Below, in pieces: positions 34,301 to 40,856 of a stretch of DNA of 45,090 nt. Source of the stretch: CAYJHC01 sp964369805. GTDB lineage: Bacteria; Bacillota; Clostridia; Peptostreptococcales; Anaerovoracaceae. The notes below the pieces were generated by a model, which did not search any database, was not told where the DNA came from, and saw nothing but the letters and a program-made list of their open reading frames with translations. The position numbers and the translations under genes are program-made. Within the stretch, counting starts at the first letter, position 1. The number at the start of each line of letters is the position of its first letter. Location: NCBI GenBank assembly GCA_964369805.1, contig CAYJFM010000016.1, positions 1-45,090 of the forward strand, read 5' to 3'.

Positions 34301-36787
34301 GTCCTCGACAGTAATAGAAGCATCGTCTGATACCGTAATGTCATACTCGCTATTTTCATAATAACTGCTAAATTTACCCGTTGGTGTAGCAGTACCAAGT
34401 TGAGTCATTTGTCCTTCAACTCTAATATAGTTATTGTCGTCTAAGGCTACTTCGTCATCCATATGAGAAAAGTTAATCTCAAAATTGGTCATTTTTCCTA
34501 AAGCTGATAGCCATTTAGAGTTTGTAAGAACTTTGCTTCCATCAGCCTCTGCTGTGAAATTGGATTCATTAAAGCTTATCTGAGTTTCTTTTCCATCTTT
34601 CACTCCATACATTATCACACTCGAAATTTTACTACTGTCTAGTAAAGCTTTTGACAAAACAATTTCTTCTGCCAAAAAGTCAAAACCAGATCCAGAGTAC
34701 ACCCCTGATTCAAATTTTGCATTTACAGCTGGTAGGCTGCTCTCATTACCTATTACATAGTTGAAGCCTACCCCCGGCTTTCTCATGCTTGCAGCAGTTG
34801 ACTCCGAATAGTTATACATGTCATCTTCATACTTAAAGGATTCCGTTTTTATAAGCGGCCTTGCTGGATCTAATAAGAAGCTAACATTTAATTCACTTGT
34901 AGACTGACTATTTTTCGAATAATCTGAATCATCTACAGGGTCATTTGACATAGGAGAATACGTCCATGTTTCATAATTAGTTTGAAGCTTGCTTTCTGTA
35001 GGCTTAGATACAATTGGGTAGCCTTTTACTATTATTTTTCCATCTAGGCCTTCCTCTATTTCTATCCTTTTCTTATAGTCATAGTTTAACTTACCTGTGA
35101 AAGTATACTCTGGGTTTTCTGTTAAAAAATCAGAAATTACTTTTCCTGAGTTTTCAATTTGCCAAATAGTAGATGCCGATGAGTCATTTTTTATAGTTAA
35201 TATTCCAAGAGGTAGTTTTTGCTCTTCCCCATCTTTTTCAACTATTGCTGTTACAATATTTCCATTATTTTCTGAAAACCATTTTTCTAGCTGAACTGTA
35301 TTAGGTTCAGTTGCCTTCTTATTCATAACAATTTCTATTGCACTCATATCAAAACCCTCAGGTAAAGTGTTTACTGAGTAAGCATTAAAAACTGGAGTGT
35401 TAGTTGTATTTTTAAAGCTGTCCATATGTATTGATGTTTCTAAATCATCATCAAATACAAGAGACCCAGCTGGGTTTCCTTCTGCATTTAGTATATATAA
35501 ATTCTGTTCAAATTTAGGCTCTAAAGGGCTAAACTCAAACCTATCGTTTGCTGTTTTAGACCAATTGGCTCCAGTATCATATATTATGGAACCTATAATA
35601 TCCACATTGATGCCATTGTCATTTGCTGCTGGTAAATTAGGTTGAATTGGTATCGCAATATAGTACTTTCTGCTTTCTCCTTTTCTAATTGGATTCCCTT
35701 CTAAGTCTAAATTAAAAGTTATGTCCTTGTTTGTTGTATATGTATATGGGACACTCTCATCCTCAATATTTAAGTAGTTTTCTAGATTCCAATCCTTTGT
35801 TTCTTCCTCTGATTTATCTGTTACATCCCAGATTAAAGCCCCACCATCTCCTGCTTTACCAATAAACTGATAGTCATCATGAGAAAAGTCTTCTGTATTC
35901 TCAACAAATTCTCCATCTTCATTTTCCTTCCACTTCATAATGTCACTATCAATAACACCAAAACTCGTATCATTAAAATTCGCCGGCCTTATTTTGATAT
36001 TTGAATTTTCTATTATGGCAGCATCGTCTGCTGAGTCATTAGCAATCTCTATTTCATAACCTATATAATTATATCTATCCCATAAAACTGGAGCTGACAG
36101 TTGATTTATATTTAAATTCCAAACTAAGTTAGTATTAATAAGAGTATACAAATTTCCTCCGTCAGTTCCTGAAGGAGGCTCTGTATAGTTTATATCTGTT
36201 TCTGTAGTATTATTTACCTTGAAGGTGTCATAACCTGCTATAGATTTGACTGAAGCTATTGTGTTTTCAGGGACAGGGCCAAAAAATCTTAATTTAAATT
36301 CCACACTTATAGTACTACCAGCAATTAAAGACTCTACTGGGTTGTTTAGCTTGGTTAGTCCTCTGTATGGTGCTGTGCCACTTTCAGGGAAAAAGTTCAC
36401 TTCTCCAACAGGTGTAGCTTCAATACCCATTAGGTTCTCTCCCCTTTGGTCTTCTGGAACTTCTGCTAAGTTTATGGTTTGCATTAAAATACCGCTATTA
36501 TCATAGTAAAAGTAGGGCAGGTCAAGTTCCAATTTCAAGTCACTCGCCTCTCCTGTTTGATAGGTAGGATTAATACTAACCCGTAGATTAATCTCTTCTG
36601 TTTTCGATATTAGAGTTGTTTTACTTCCCTCGAGGTCAACACCCGCCTGTCCAACCTTTGTTATTGAGCTTGTAACACCTCCAGGTGTTGCTGCAAAGGT
36701 TTTAATAAGACTAAGATCCCCCATGCTTGTGAGTACTAGCATAATTGTAACTGCAATTGCAATCATTTTTTTCATCTTAGTAGCCAT
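19373..36787 (-). CDS. Giant secreted cell-wall-anchored surface protein with SdrD B-like repeats
   Basis: About 5,800 codons without a stop encode one surface protein. The ATG at 36787 has GAGG 6 bases ahead; the ATG at 36805 has none. A signal peptide (KKMIAIAVTIMLVLTSMG) is followed by a mostly beta-type, Asn/Thr/Glu/Tyr-rich stalk to about residue 4,880, with possible calcium loops such as DYNRDGEIDTTD near 3,730. I found only one Cys, near 3,270. About four SdrD B-like domains then start near 4,880 (GSYVWLDENFD), 5,108 (FSGIAWRDE), 5,268 (GGSIWDDLDYNG) and 5,440 (AGEVFFDKNSDG). A D-P-D-x-T repeat interrupted by Ns and a last domain precede VPQTGDE, a hydrophobic helix and RRKKAR, the sortase anchor pattern. 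An adhesin or matrix role is likely. No sortase gene lies in the window. Confidence 0.88.
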   Translation of the reverse strand: MATKMKKMIAIAVTIMLVLTSMGDLSLIKTFAATPGGVTSSITKVGQAGVDLEGSKTTLISKTEEINLRVSINPTYQTGEASDLKLELDLPYFYYDNSGILMQTINLAEVPEDQRGENLMGIEATPVGEVNFFPESGTAPYRGLTKLNNPVESLIAGSTISVEFKLRFFGPVPENTIASVKSIAGYDTFKVNNTTETDINYTEPPSGTDGGNLYTLINTNLVWNLNINQLSAPVLWDRYNYIGYEIEIANDSADDAAIIENSNIKIRPANFNDTSFGVIDSDIMKWKENEDGEFVENTEDFSHDDYQFIGKAGDGGALIWDVTDKSEEETKDWNLENYLNIEDESVPYTYTTNKDITFNLDLEGNPIRKGESRKYYIAIPIQPNLPAANDNGINVDIIGSIIYDTGANWSKTANDRFEFSPLEPKFEQNLYILNAEGNPAGSLVFDDDLETSIHMDSFKNTTNTPVFNAYSVNTLPEGFDMSAIEIVMNKKATEPNTVQLEKWFSENNGNIVTAIVEKDGEEQKLPLGILTIKNDSSASTIWQIENSGKVISDFLTENPEYTFTGKLNYDYKKRIEIEEGLDGKIIVKGYPIVSKPTESKLQTNYETWTYSPMSNDPVDDSDYSKNSQSTSELNVSFLLDPARPLIKTESFKYEDDMYNYSESTAASMRKPGVGFNYVIGNESSLPAVNAKFESGVYSGSGFDFLAEEIVLSKALLDSSKISSVIMYGVKDGKETQISFNESNFTAEADGSKVLTNSKWLSALGKMTNFEINFSHMDDEVALDDNNYIRVEGQMTQLGTATPTGKFSSYYENSEYDITVSDDASITVEDIIILMSGQSRDDAELSDKNTTETINDYLTVPSKDNNTGYHFELKNDSKSAAPDSDLIFDMSSSVSAKGASLEGVVIAGFRTDSIVISKNHGNVGNIREIRFYDYDQEIEEDSPALTLSAGELGIVDGNTITVNKSQWEDEVTYLKGFVIEFESIEGADLAEARETLEIDINGETNWYDNLDAVMTFKPQDDVLALSKTTAVAARLQVPRPELKVQTNVEYEPIKETTTANSANLDGNQTILGIPYNRDFNYKITVRNEDISKLDDTELTLNLPINDDSNIDEENTGFHTTRIEINEDIVNDVEGDMKIALFDIDKNQEVLLIYEKATDSFVGDGISIKNNSGIFTITEENLEALGINELGKLRLDAKVADFREADTKDLEINIHGYLDSNFGTSNIISATADNFLNGVRDNDFRETTKDSSNAYLSELYFDTVISATYNDVPDDTPEIKADQASTPVEHVRQYYRAGSSTAYFNDNSELEIGYKAMGSFMVDFRQYLNVGTNYPAIPSGTMNSQDHQSMPYIYTQSLNTALNVETTVDIPEEIFEAYYIKVDPRAINYINSITVVNSEGNSIEIAKETILNNKNNGVETDESGEEYFRINLLSEDAIADFATLDIGGYDTFFKNTDSIYESTSNIDKVIINLNINEEQSDIDGNAKNPDYGTWYNQNDQTSKYMFEITGRYFKKGNGEATATSTISTSEAEGENRSKDRFSSGEVLKTTRSPWSFENRYNYYYYSSYSWRLGSALYDSGHLQSTTRVTVKEEGIGSSVGANGDLGTKTFSKAIIGDRYTFPISLHRTSPVNSEYEMGKNGTWYGQDPNNWAAKVSHVDKVTLTATLPKIRPDEEAYYGFLTKDITIKKEILENLEEINIYERTVVDTAAANNPTTSNGMVGYTETEVNTPILTITKANLADYVDAEGNIVLDIKYEVEGETENPSAKKELYFEEESYPSKIVVVATDLKGNGDYAREYAGKTDLNKVDEITDATVEDIVVGGEVYSTVSINPVSEASLMIRQDTENDQGQKVENINASASMQGFRIPFSAGHSITAIDGEAQTDYQNDNIAPTISAYELNAWNRSDGGTDETEAASIKEVELYNQFSSHGGSYKNSYYNMKTIYIPETFIDGSWFGVNSISLNSNSIILAQPDAEGEVPVGQLNLKDYIAVTADGKYYALDIDKVMKNTSLTDSQKFTTYTVKNSEEQYVSEHISNFRINLSAKNPSNDGDTVLNGGQYLTSDKTKGGDSIYYEGTWVNRSEADFNYDDATKPGIYNDTSRPTFDTWPNFYNTTRARTYMEAYFTPYEVNAQPEGSNLTGTVTYDDYLLTNLTGEMVVDITRGTDLDNDGSIDTFAYDKQKGDGADIINKVSQGNLMPFDYLDFTLSLKAGNASPIPLERSYLEFTAPEGMRIVGWEIKSNSTGILPDDITATAVESGTNTETELAKNTTYFYKTGEDPKTQTDYKTLNLTIGNEGAEIAATTGVEIIVHTQITDETINDTVKTLEGQQLIATYEAKSDIKHTYPQYRITGNGNSSEYIGASRYSYREPGTVQGVSDYDINFYRNREETDTTSEYVSKITARNSVAYEDELTMQYQFDDATSQYDNQPITLKLYGNDAYVSGNDVESIVNDSDHHLETYVIEMMFFDEASNFRNFKMTSKLNIIYDDTPLESVSGKSTVLYPSNIGHNTPAKIEYLFESSEAVSEGEQLWVSETEVEERPEADSGTGSATKYVDEAIGLRVTYFDIPATGTDGELVTIINKDNPLTLKGLALYNKTTNASTNKVNDTYNMEIIANSYFTHDHNEIVAGDEAFAKDFSYSGSGETTTLVRRERPIITFQTQVFETEEEAREKYVAAESNAADRASQKIGYRPNDGLWYKFSVKNQKVEEATNATPQGALIDPVFYDKIPEYVNPEDIVGDNPAGVTLVWYDAEGNPKDTMPTLTVSKSEEIIAKDYGGDMVVDQPVVSANARPFAFADTIIDGVGATSSNVNSSEIVYNVYTFSFPEGTRLEVGESIEVYYNATVRSTNLPITYTEDDGKVYPEYYPKVSNYGQNANNSYNNSGYPFLNGAHTAPSSGEYSGYQVGVNNSTTMMDMNYLYHDVGISGSLNPNVDKWEYLNGAITYIPGNQGTTTTAYSSFYGNNGRLTDYDMNSAYNAQKISYVPSLTGTDTSILPTGVQYLIGTYNRDMFTKLLSYRYDNINTSWDGKDEDEKNPIVWSSSRMHLETSWIAASSQIVPLQAEGETNLQYANHGLQYMENDYITLARNPNYNSSWDRNAPAQNWRYQRFGDDSIPTVEYQEEYIARLGAYNYGDWGVDGIEFTYVLPLGTVPELEGGNLQVSGKSLTSGNSLNPVYEDISSGAINAEIIQDPENDAGYRAPQVVKDPLLSMEHMNNTGDSYVDNDTYYDADNIPYVVKITVNEPLDKWFNRGSESGYIMYVDLACRVAGYTENGYFYDQVLVKPIESAANYNHLFSQVYDMTVFQGDSRVKSDIYNFSNQYGGMDVWWRAFTHVNNNRAGFSWNMNFLGGSPNMPYINGYNIQNEEVVIDGTANGSVTNLDSIELYSADAVNSYASTGTRAKVREPLVRVWNTLGDANSSGIYGTDIADYYLTSEVNHGTMNIHLENKYYRNSQSANAGNSFILTMQNYATNGGNQGTLFYPVIENILPKNFIPVDIHGEEYTTDNEDNSKKTLSYEIMNGVNNENISDSEKPLYDAAVEYIEVTNEKGGIEGRYKVSITPKNNTDGQATLESEEERVFRIPFVTTHGASGVGDTEEETTILQNAYQENITTVSSQLHNFKFKIDNDISGNPYNVGDRYAGYIYTDTYPSPDVRYTVNDLRKDAVVNSTSTMSGGYIPSQVRTILGLEFPVNQAIADGGVNRIYEGTDFNIETFPTYLPEANLTGLQTDYNRDGEIDTTDQAIMTGIVPKISVPYVYMETYINKDDEFSGDRYIAETTEEEINKAPNEKKYPIELTKEQHYLNSEEFDSEGYSPIRTDHFTLGDNLWFTTKVVNGDPIKRAEFSGDINHAKLIISTHLPSAVRYQDDYEIQFEGPDGSIEVVTKEEIESEEIETNKGWKVKILKNEIDTETNEQILVFEILTPSEVDETLSKEEQYNEYIGGKNFSGYIESGSEISLKVKTRVSSTEDLSVDPDKDYWDNDFYAKSYITFKDTEASYLEMDNLFPQTIIEEVGIREAIEFGSDFDLDGTQNGELFLTDESARFSVVKPEATSRADTGIPRQLISLPGIENPVTQDTSIKSSSGEDGKGIRIHLDQQETLTTPLSQFIVDLNLGYRGSVKEETTQVSSTNYVVGNTISSIGTGKWEIPQSYKDSISEEELKRVEEELRVYVYVRNVTSNIITTEYEEPKLNMGSQWKLLGDYGIYENVEITKENSDLENYNDSTLQVRYVIKSSVDPSKTLVPEGFGIAIDADLTEVGVQDMDDVDPNRLNVESLPEEANNNSAYVHVQTLNKDVSTKVHINHFTDTWGEYADGLIGKLSETSHAGYFIDAESPSVIVDLFYSYLKYNRNSVTNEITYRWDSSDVLIKSTSSIVKYQATISSLTDEQILEYTGKEGEEDILSNPQIVMALPKVDNVNQEEYISRYIDSNSAEYETAPVNNSYIGGERLDEEDTQWTYYVVDTDGNRVNNHNIKSVELTIEDKLIAASSADPGAYRTLLNFDFKGHLNPGQTIVADMMIGLDTASFGLVSTDSLIANVYNYKDGSFRPIIGSDRDPTKKYGYLGDTLDLNSNDLEGSEVNMTVSIPPMVFDEASDILRNKYSYSEYEPEGLQDKRPSLVPEGTEYSFRSAISVRSSTVDLYENTIIYDVLPHLGDTQIKNTKSPDINEPDAEPGDRNSTWTGWLDPESIVVNKTHTKNGITQKTEIIDSVDADYWIGPFNDETGEIVGTGKDGLPAYIDRKTLTFYEDMYGNTNERNKGDYFIKLADLISLKTTDPEKYASLSKEILGIWVQMKDTDLGGFSLTSTFELEYNLEAPLNLPLYDGVSKIGDTDIEVEEKTENYQAWNTYVINAERVDGGTTVNVESPRAGVYLGRPSEKGYLGSYVWLDENFDAEVNEGDYTRREDGRLILNSASKDLDYDGEIDDPGINGVEVELLTEDGYPANKEGVAVAEITEGGETKYVEIDELTGKIATGSFGEPIYTLSGPAVEITESDAYGNEGYFIFSNLEPGDYKLRYRMPNGDYNTFAVTTKEIGDTEAEVDVYRDGMKLPNLEGEDLVNGDNEEVADQLVVQTKDSISVDAIGENPSSYPAYDEKMTSYNLGVSRDYIFSGIAWRDETSTGATVESDGQIGVSEERLANAQVKVYEVVDGTLKEAYQTNGELAEAKTDDDGRFEVSLIPFKEYVAKVDTSEMSGVFEVTPIRDNNRATVSLSDNDTYENAEEQLETTPFYADAARDGEIPVVATTGENTGKFVSEDFVGIGLITKGRVFIGGSIWDDLDYNGIKNQYYNEEGIFEFEPGHENVTLILEKYYYDKDTETWIYVEGADTTVTTDAKGSYLFQNLSAVHDIGGETLLAGYKVKLDLTTMPDGNLAITKYQANNGAFDSDLPRESTSGYLHGDQEAPLVPATIINEETMEFVSDEDNNSFLDLNGGFKTYEPGSIAGEVFFDKNSDGVVNEDETYEELLAEIGSEDVEFTAKLETYYLDGEGKWQQLLDETTGEPIRQAKIVDKYTDGKYIFENLPTRAFVEEVVPEITDPDITDPGGDDPDATDPDITDPDVTDPXXXXXXXXXXXXXXXXXXXXXXXXXXXXXXXXXXPDVTDPETKIVSRILGYKLTLIDNTKITESGDIIPTAYLKNNGIGDSSMYVLANQNSGVENELTEEEGEEGEGLEPLDLSKFTFGISKNKTSEVYSNGEIAGHIVLGEYQADTTFKSVISNLTRSIDSGLENNFDLVIGKQVTSYNAGFTNYIPPVVEPDAEDKSEDNAGGIFDIIKVPQTGDERILILFAIVMLAATIGLVGIRVRRKKAR
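19992..20195 (-). repeat. 15-base tandem repeat coding D-P-D-[V/I/A]-T, partly lost to the N gap
   Basis: Units near TCTGGGTCAGTGATA recur every 15 bases on both sides of the gap and encode repeats of the type PDVTD. The repeat lies between the last SdrD B-like domain and the wall-anchor domain, where Gram-positive adhesins often carry a Ser-Asp or Pro-rich wall-spanning stalk. True copy number is unknown because of the gap. Confidence 0.8.
20012..20111. other. Assembly gap of exactly 100 Ns
   Basis: One hundred Ns interrupt the tandem repeat. The same 20-base sequence lies on both sides (19992-20011 and 20112-20131), which is what a collapsed or unresolved repeat gives. A count of exactly 100 suggests a placeholder, not a measured length. 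Confidence 0.95.
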
Positions 36788-37297
36788 TTTACGCCTCGCT
36801 TTCATTATATATAGAAAAACTATGGAAACTACTTATAATCAACACTGTAATTGCCCATTTACATTCTCTTTATTTAATTTTAATATTGCTCATTTATATC
36901 GCTATAGCAACCTTCCGTTCCATTTCCTTCATTCTATAGAATTTTTTTACATATTGCAACGGATTTTCCATTTTCACCCCACTTTCTTCACACATTTTTC
37001 ACATTTCTATGAATTACACGGTTGAGCGAGTACGAATTAGCAAATTTTCTGTTGCTGTGCTATCAAATTTTGTCAATTTACTGTTCACACTTTACTCCCT
37101 CCAGCCTCTTACTCCAATTGACTTTACACCCTCTTTGTGGTATCTTTAGTTGTTGATAATATAGAATTTTCACACACCTTTAAAGGCTGCTTATTCTAAA
37201 TTATCTATAAAAAGCAAACGCATTAATTATACTATCAGACTTTTGCTTTGTATTTACATACAGCTTAAGTCTATTTTTTTGAGGAGGATTTATTCTA
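36788..37297. other. Divergent intergenic region between the giant gene and the CaCA antiporter gene
   Basis: About 500 AT-rich bases without a credible gene. For the plus-strand antiporter, TTCACA (37169-37174) and TATTCT (37192-37197) are 17 bases apart and form a moderate promoter. For the giant gene only a TATAAT box around 36806-36815 can be seen, lying very close to the start codon and without a good -35, so its promoter is unresolved. No riboswitch or strong hairpin was recognised. Confidence 0.35.
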
Positions 37298-38227
37298 ATG
37301 GAATATATTTTATTGCTTATCGGCTTTGTCCTTTTAATAAAAGGCGCTGACTTTTTTGTTGATGGAAGTAGCAACCTTGCTAAATTATTTAATGTTCCTT
37401 CAATAATAATTGGATTAACTATTGTTTCACTTGGTACTTCTCTACCTGAAGCGGCAGTAAGCATCACCGCCTCTCTTTCTGGAAGTAATGACTTAGCATT
37501 AAGTAACATAACTGGATCTAATATATTTAATCTTATGGTTGTTGTAGGTGTTTGTGCCGCAATAAAGCCATTAGCTATTCAAGATGCACTTATTAAAAGA
37601 GACTTTCCCGTTACAATTGCATCTTGCATACTTTTAATTATTTTTATGCTAGATAAAACTATTAGCAGGGTTGAAGGGATTATATTTTTAGTAGCATGCG
37701 TCGCTTACATTCTTTATTTAGTCTTTGATGCAAGAAAGTCTTCTATGGCAACTGCTGGTGACTTAGCTGAAGATGAAAAGCCAAGTATTCTAAAAAGTTT
37801 AATCTTTCTAGCTATAGGAATTCCTGCAATTATATTCGGGGGCGATATAGTAGTAAAAAACGCAATTATCATAGCTGAAAATTTCGGTATGAGTGAAACT
37901 ATAATCGGCTTAACTATTGTTGCAATCGGAACTTCTCTCCCAGAACTCACAACAAGTCTAGTGGCCTCGAAAAAAGGCGAAAGCGGAATTGCTTTAGGAA
38001 ACGCACTGGGATCATGCATATTAAATGTGCTCTTTATAATGGGTGCTACCGCTACAGTTTCACCAGTCCTAGTAGCAAATAGCTCCTTTATTCATGTTGG
38101 CATTATGCTTCTCACTACATTATTAATGTACGTCTTTGCATTTACAGGCAAAACCATTAACCGCACCGAAGGCTTTATATGCGTTATGATTTATATAGCT
38201 TACATGGTTTATTTAATTCTAATTTAA
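37298..38227 (+). CDS. CaCA-family sodium/calcium (cation) antiporter
   Basis: This 309-residue membrane protein has the two inverted alpha repeats of the CaCA family: GTSLPEAAVSITASLSGSND with LSNITGSNIFNL in the first half, and GTSLPELTTSLVASKKGESG with LGNALGSCILNV in the second. The GTS-x-PE motifs hold the ion-binding glutamates. About ten membrane helices are split by a hydrophilic loop (around residues 145-165). The family usually exports calcium in exchange for sodium or protons; the precise ions cannot be read from sequence. GAGGAGG lies 10 bases ahead of the ATG. A strong terminator follows, so it is a single-gene unit, divergent from the giant surface protein gene. Confidence 0.88.
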   Translation: MEYILLLIGFVLLIKGADFFVDGSSNLAKLFNVPSIIIGLTIVSLGTSLPEAAVSITASLSGSNDLALSNITGSNIFNLMVVVGVCAAIKPLAIQDALIKRDFPVTIASCILLIIFMLDKTISRVEGIIFLVACVAYILYLVFDARKSSMATAGDLAEDEKPSILKSLIFLAIGIPAIIFGGDIVVKNAIIIAENFGMSETIIGLTIVAIGTSLPELTTSLVASKKGESGIALGNALGSCILNVLFIMGATATVSPVLVANSSFIHVGIMLLTTLLMYVFAFTGKTINRTEGFICVMIYIAYMVYLILI

Positions 38228-38267
38228 ACTAAATATTACTGAAAACACTATTAGTAAATATTTTATG

Positions 38268-38307
38268 AATACTTAACTTCCCTATTGGGACGGTTAAGTA
38301 TTTTTTT
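38268..38307 (+). terminator. Terminator after the antiporter gene
   Basis: AATACTTAAC (38268-38277) pairs with GTTAAGTATT (38293-38302), with an inner CCC/GGG pair in the loop. A run of seven Ts (38301-38307) partly overlaps the stem. Confidence 0.85.
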
Positions 38308-38677
38308 CTAGAATCAATTTCCCTATAACCGTCATTTCAGAAAAAATATACTCAAAAGCCAAAATAACGCGTATTTTTCCACCCGAACCTTTCGTTTTTG
38401 TAATATTTCTCTTTTATTATTGTAATACAGTTGTAATTAGCTATAATAATTAATAATTATCTTGGATTTGCAAACTGTAGCATAACAACTGCAAAAGTGA
38501 ATACAAAAGGCAATTGGACATATTTATTGTACATTTTAATTAAATATGTATAATAAATATAAATACATTAGCAAAAGTGTGTAAAAAAATAAACTTTGAT
38601 AATGTATGCTAGATTTTTTTAACTAATATTTAATTTGAATTCAATATTTTCAATTAATATTATGAAGGGAGAAGAAT
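38308..38677 (+). promoter_or_regulatory. Long AT-rich leader region of the MBG-repeat surface protein gene
   Basis: There is no reading frame of note. The best promoter is TTGTAA (38420-38425) with TATAAT (38442-38447), 16 bases apart. A second TATAAT-like box lies near 38550. If the first is used, the leader is more than 200 bases. It contains GCAAAAGTG twice (near 38492 and 38572). I looked for known c-di-GMP riboswitch motifs and saw none. AAGGGAGA precedes the start codon. Confidence 0.4.
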
Positions 38678-40792
38678 ATGAATATAATTAAAAAGAAACC
38701 TAAGTCAAGGAAGGTGATGGCATTGCTCTTAACAATGGCACTAGTCTTAGGAGGGATTTACACAGCACCCGAGGTAAGTGCTGTAACATTTGACACCAAA
38801 CCACCTACAAACGGAATTTGGGATGGAGATGATACTTATAATGAATATATTGAAGCATTAGCTTGGGAGCGACCAGTATCTGTGACTGAAAACATAGTTA
38901 TAGAACTAGGAACTGCAATGAATACAAGTTTCCATACCCCTGCTTTGACGAATATGCACAGAAAACAAGAGAGTTCTGGCACTAGCGTAGCTACTATAGG
39001 GCCTCATCAATATAGGTATAATTTGATTCCAGCTTATTCTGAACATACTTTCAGTATAACTGCTGACCATATAGGCGAGACATCGTACCTTTTTTATAAT
39101 GTCCATCCGTACAAGAAAATAAACGTTAAAGTTGTAGACACTCATAAGTTCGATTTTGTTTCAAATGGGACCACAATATCAACTCAGTATAAAACTCAGC
39201 ATAATGCTTTCTTTGGTGTGTGGGTTAATGAAGTTACTCCAAGTAACTACGATTCATCAAAGTCTGAATTCTTAGGCTGGACATGGTCAGGACAAACAAC
39301 ACCTGTTAAGAACATTAGCTCTTATAAATTTGAAAGTGATATGACCTTCACCGCTAACTATGCTTCAATCCATGCTATTGATGTAGTAGCAAACCCTACA
39401 GAAGGCGGAACACCACAGGCTAATGTTAATAGTTCAAAAGCGGGCGAGACTATAACAGTTCAATTAAATCCTAATGACAAATACCTTGTAGACAGCATAA
39501 ACTCTACAGTTGCTCTTACTGGTGTGGACTGGAATCGTGATACTAATATGTACACATTTACAATGCCAGATGCCTCTATAAAGCTTACCGTAAACTACAA
39601 AGACAAACCATTTGTAAATGACAATGATTTAACCCCGTTACAAGGGTTAGCATATACTGGTGTCTATGACGGAACATCTCATGATGCTTTAACATCAGCT
39701 CCTAATCTTGGAGAAGGAATTACATATGAATATAGTTTAGATGGCGGAAAGAACTATTCTAAAACCATACCACAAGTACAAGATGTTGGAGAAACAGAAG
39801 TTACAATTAAAGCAAGTAAGTATAACCATCAAGATGCTGTTACTACAATAACTGCAGAGGTTACAAAAAGACCTGTAGAGCTGTTAATAGATAATGTAAG
39901 CATTACATATGGCGATGGAGAACCTACTCTAACTGCAAGTGTAGAAACTGGAGTTCCTGGAGAGGGAATGGTAGGCACTGACAATCTTAATTATACTTTA
40001 GACAGAGTTCCTGGAACAGATGCAGGCACATACGATATTTCAGCTTCATTTGATGCAAGCGCATATCCAAACTATAGTATTACAGCTCCTAATGGAACAT
40101 TCACAATTAACCAGGCAGTATTAACTATAAATGTAGATAATCAAACAATTACTGCAGGTGATGGTCTTCCTACCCTTACATGGAGCGCTAGCGGATTTGC
40201 TTTTGGAGACAATATTGTTAATACTGGATTAAATGTATCAACTACTACACCAGCAACAGGAACATTAGCAGGTACATTTGCAATCACTGCAGCAGCTGAT
40301 CCATTAGCAAACTATAGCTTTATTTACAACAATGGCCAATTAACAGTAGATTCACCACCAGTTGTTATCCCTGTTCCAGCAGGACCTGTAGCAGCCACAC
40401 CTGCAGCTCCAGCAGTTGCAATTCCAGATGCAGCAACGCCACTAGCAGCTGAGCCGACTGTTATTGAGGAAAATGAAGTGCCTCTAGAAAGTGGCGGATC
40501 TTGGTCATTAGTAGACCTTATCTTAGCAGTAATAACAGTATTGATGGGAGTTTCTCTACTGGTAACATACTTCACAGGTAGAAGAGAAGATAGAGGATTA
40601 GCAAAATTACTAGGTATAGTTCCAATGGCTGGAGCAATACTGCTATTCTTACTAACACAAGATATGTCTCAATCTATGGTAATGGTAGATAACTGGACTA
40701 TTACATTTGCAGCAGCTACATTAGTACAAGGTGGAATCGTATTTCTATCTAGAAAGAAAGTTGCTAATGACAATGATCAAGCAATGATTTAA
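38678..40792 (+). CDS. Surface protein with InlB-like and MBG repeats and a C-terminal multi-helix membrane anchor
   Basis: This 704-residue secreted protein has a signal peptide (VMALLLTMALVLGGIYTAPE, cleaved near VSA-V). An N-terminal domain of about 100 residues is unrecognised. Two bacterial-repeat segments of InlB type follow (SEFLGWTWSG with MTFTANYA, and VANPTEGG with MPDASIKLTVNYK). A further beta domain precedes two MBG-type repeats (VSITYGDGEPTLTAS and DNQTITAGDGLPTLTWS). An Ala/Pro-rich stretch comes next. The C-terminus has three hydrophobic segments (LVDLILAVITVLMGVSLLV; LLGIVPMAGAILLFLL; ITFAAATLVQGGIVFL) and ends RKKVANDNDQ. There is no LPxTG motif, so it is probably held in the membrane. 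An adhesion or envelope role is inferred from domains only. The next gene is a diguanylate cyclase. Confidence 0.75.
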   Translation: MNIIKKKPKSRKVMALLLTMALVLGGIYTAPEVSAVTFDTKPPTNGIWDGDDTYNEYIEALAWERPVSVTENIVIELGTAMNTSFHTPALTNMHRKQESSGTSVATIGPHQYRYNLIPAYSEHTFSITADHIGETSYLFYNVHPYKKINVKVVDTHKFDFVSNGTTISTQYKTQHNAFFGVWVNEVTPSNYDSSKSEFLGWTWSGQTTPVKNISSYKFESDMTFTANYASIHAIDVVANPTEGGTPQANVNSSKAGETITVQLNPNDKYLVDSINSTVALTGVDWNRDTNMYTFTMPDASIKLTVNYKDKPFVNDNDLTPLQGLAYTGVYDGTSHDALTSAPNLGEGITYEYSLDGGKNYSKTIPQVQDVGETEVTIKASKYNHQDAVTTITAEVTKRPVELLIDNVSITYGDGEPTLTASVETGVPGEGMVGTDNLNYTLDRVPGTDAGTYDISASFDASAYPNYSITAPNGTFTINQAVLTINVDNQTITAGDGLPTLTWSASGFAFGDNIVNTGLNVSTTTPATGTLAGTFAITAAADPLANYSFIYNNGQLTVDSPPVVIPVPAGPVAATPAAPAVAIPDAATPLAAEPTVIEENEVPLESGGSWSLVDLILAVITVLMGVSLLVTYFTGRREDRGLAKLLGIVPMAGAILLFLLTQDMSQSMVMVDNWTITFAAATLVQGGIVFLSRKKVANDNDQAMI

Positions 40793-40856
40793 GGAACTTT
40801 AGAAAGTAAATAATATCTAAACTTAAGTTTAACCTAATCATAAAATAAGAAATTAT

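Noticed and set aside
19373..36787. The giant frame as several genes fused by error
   Set aside because: There is no internal signal peptide, ribosome binding site with start, or anchor motif before the end; the composition is even throughout. Only the N gap leaves doubt.
37201..37509. Minus-strand frame of 102 codons overlapping the antiporter start
   Set aside because: It is antisense to the clearly coding CaCA gene and its promoter region, with no ribosome binding site.
38308..38677. Possible c-di-GMP riboswitch ahead of the MBG-repeat surface protein
   Set aside because: I could not find the conserved core motifs of class I or class II aptamers. The leader length alone is not evidence.
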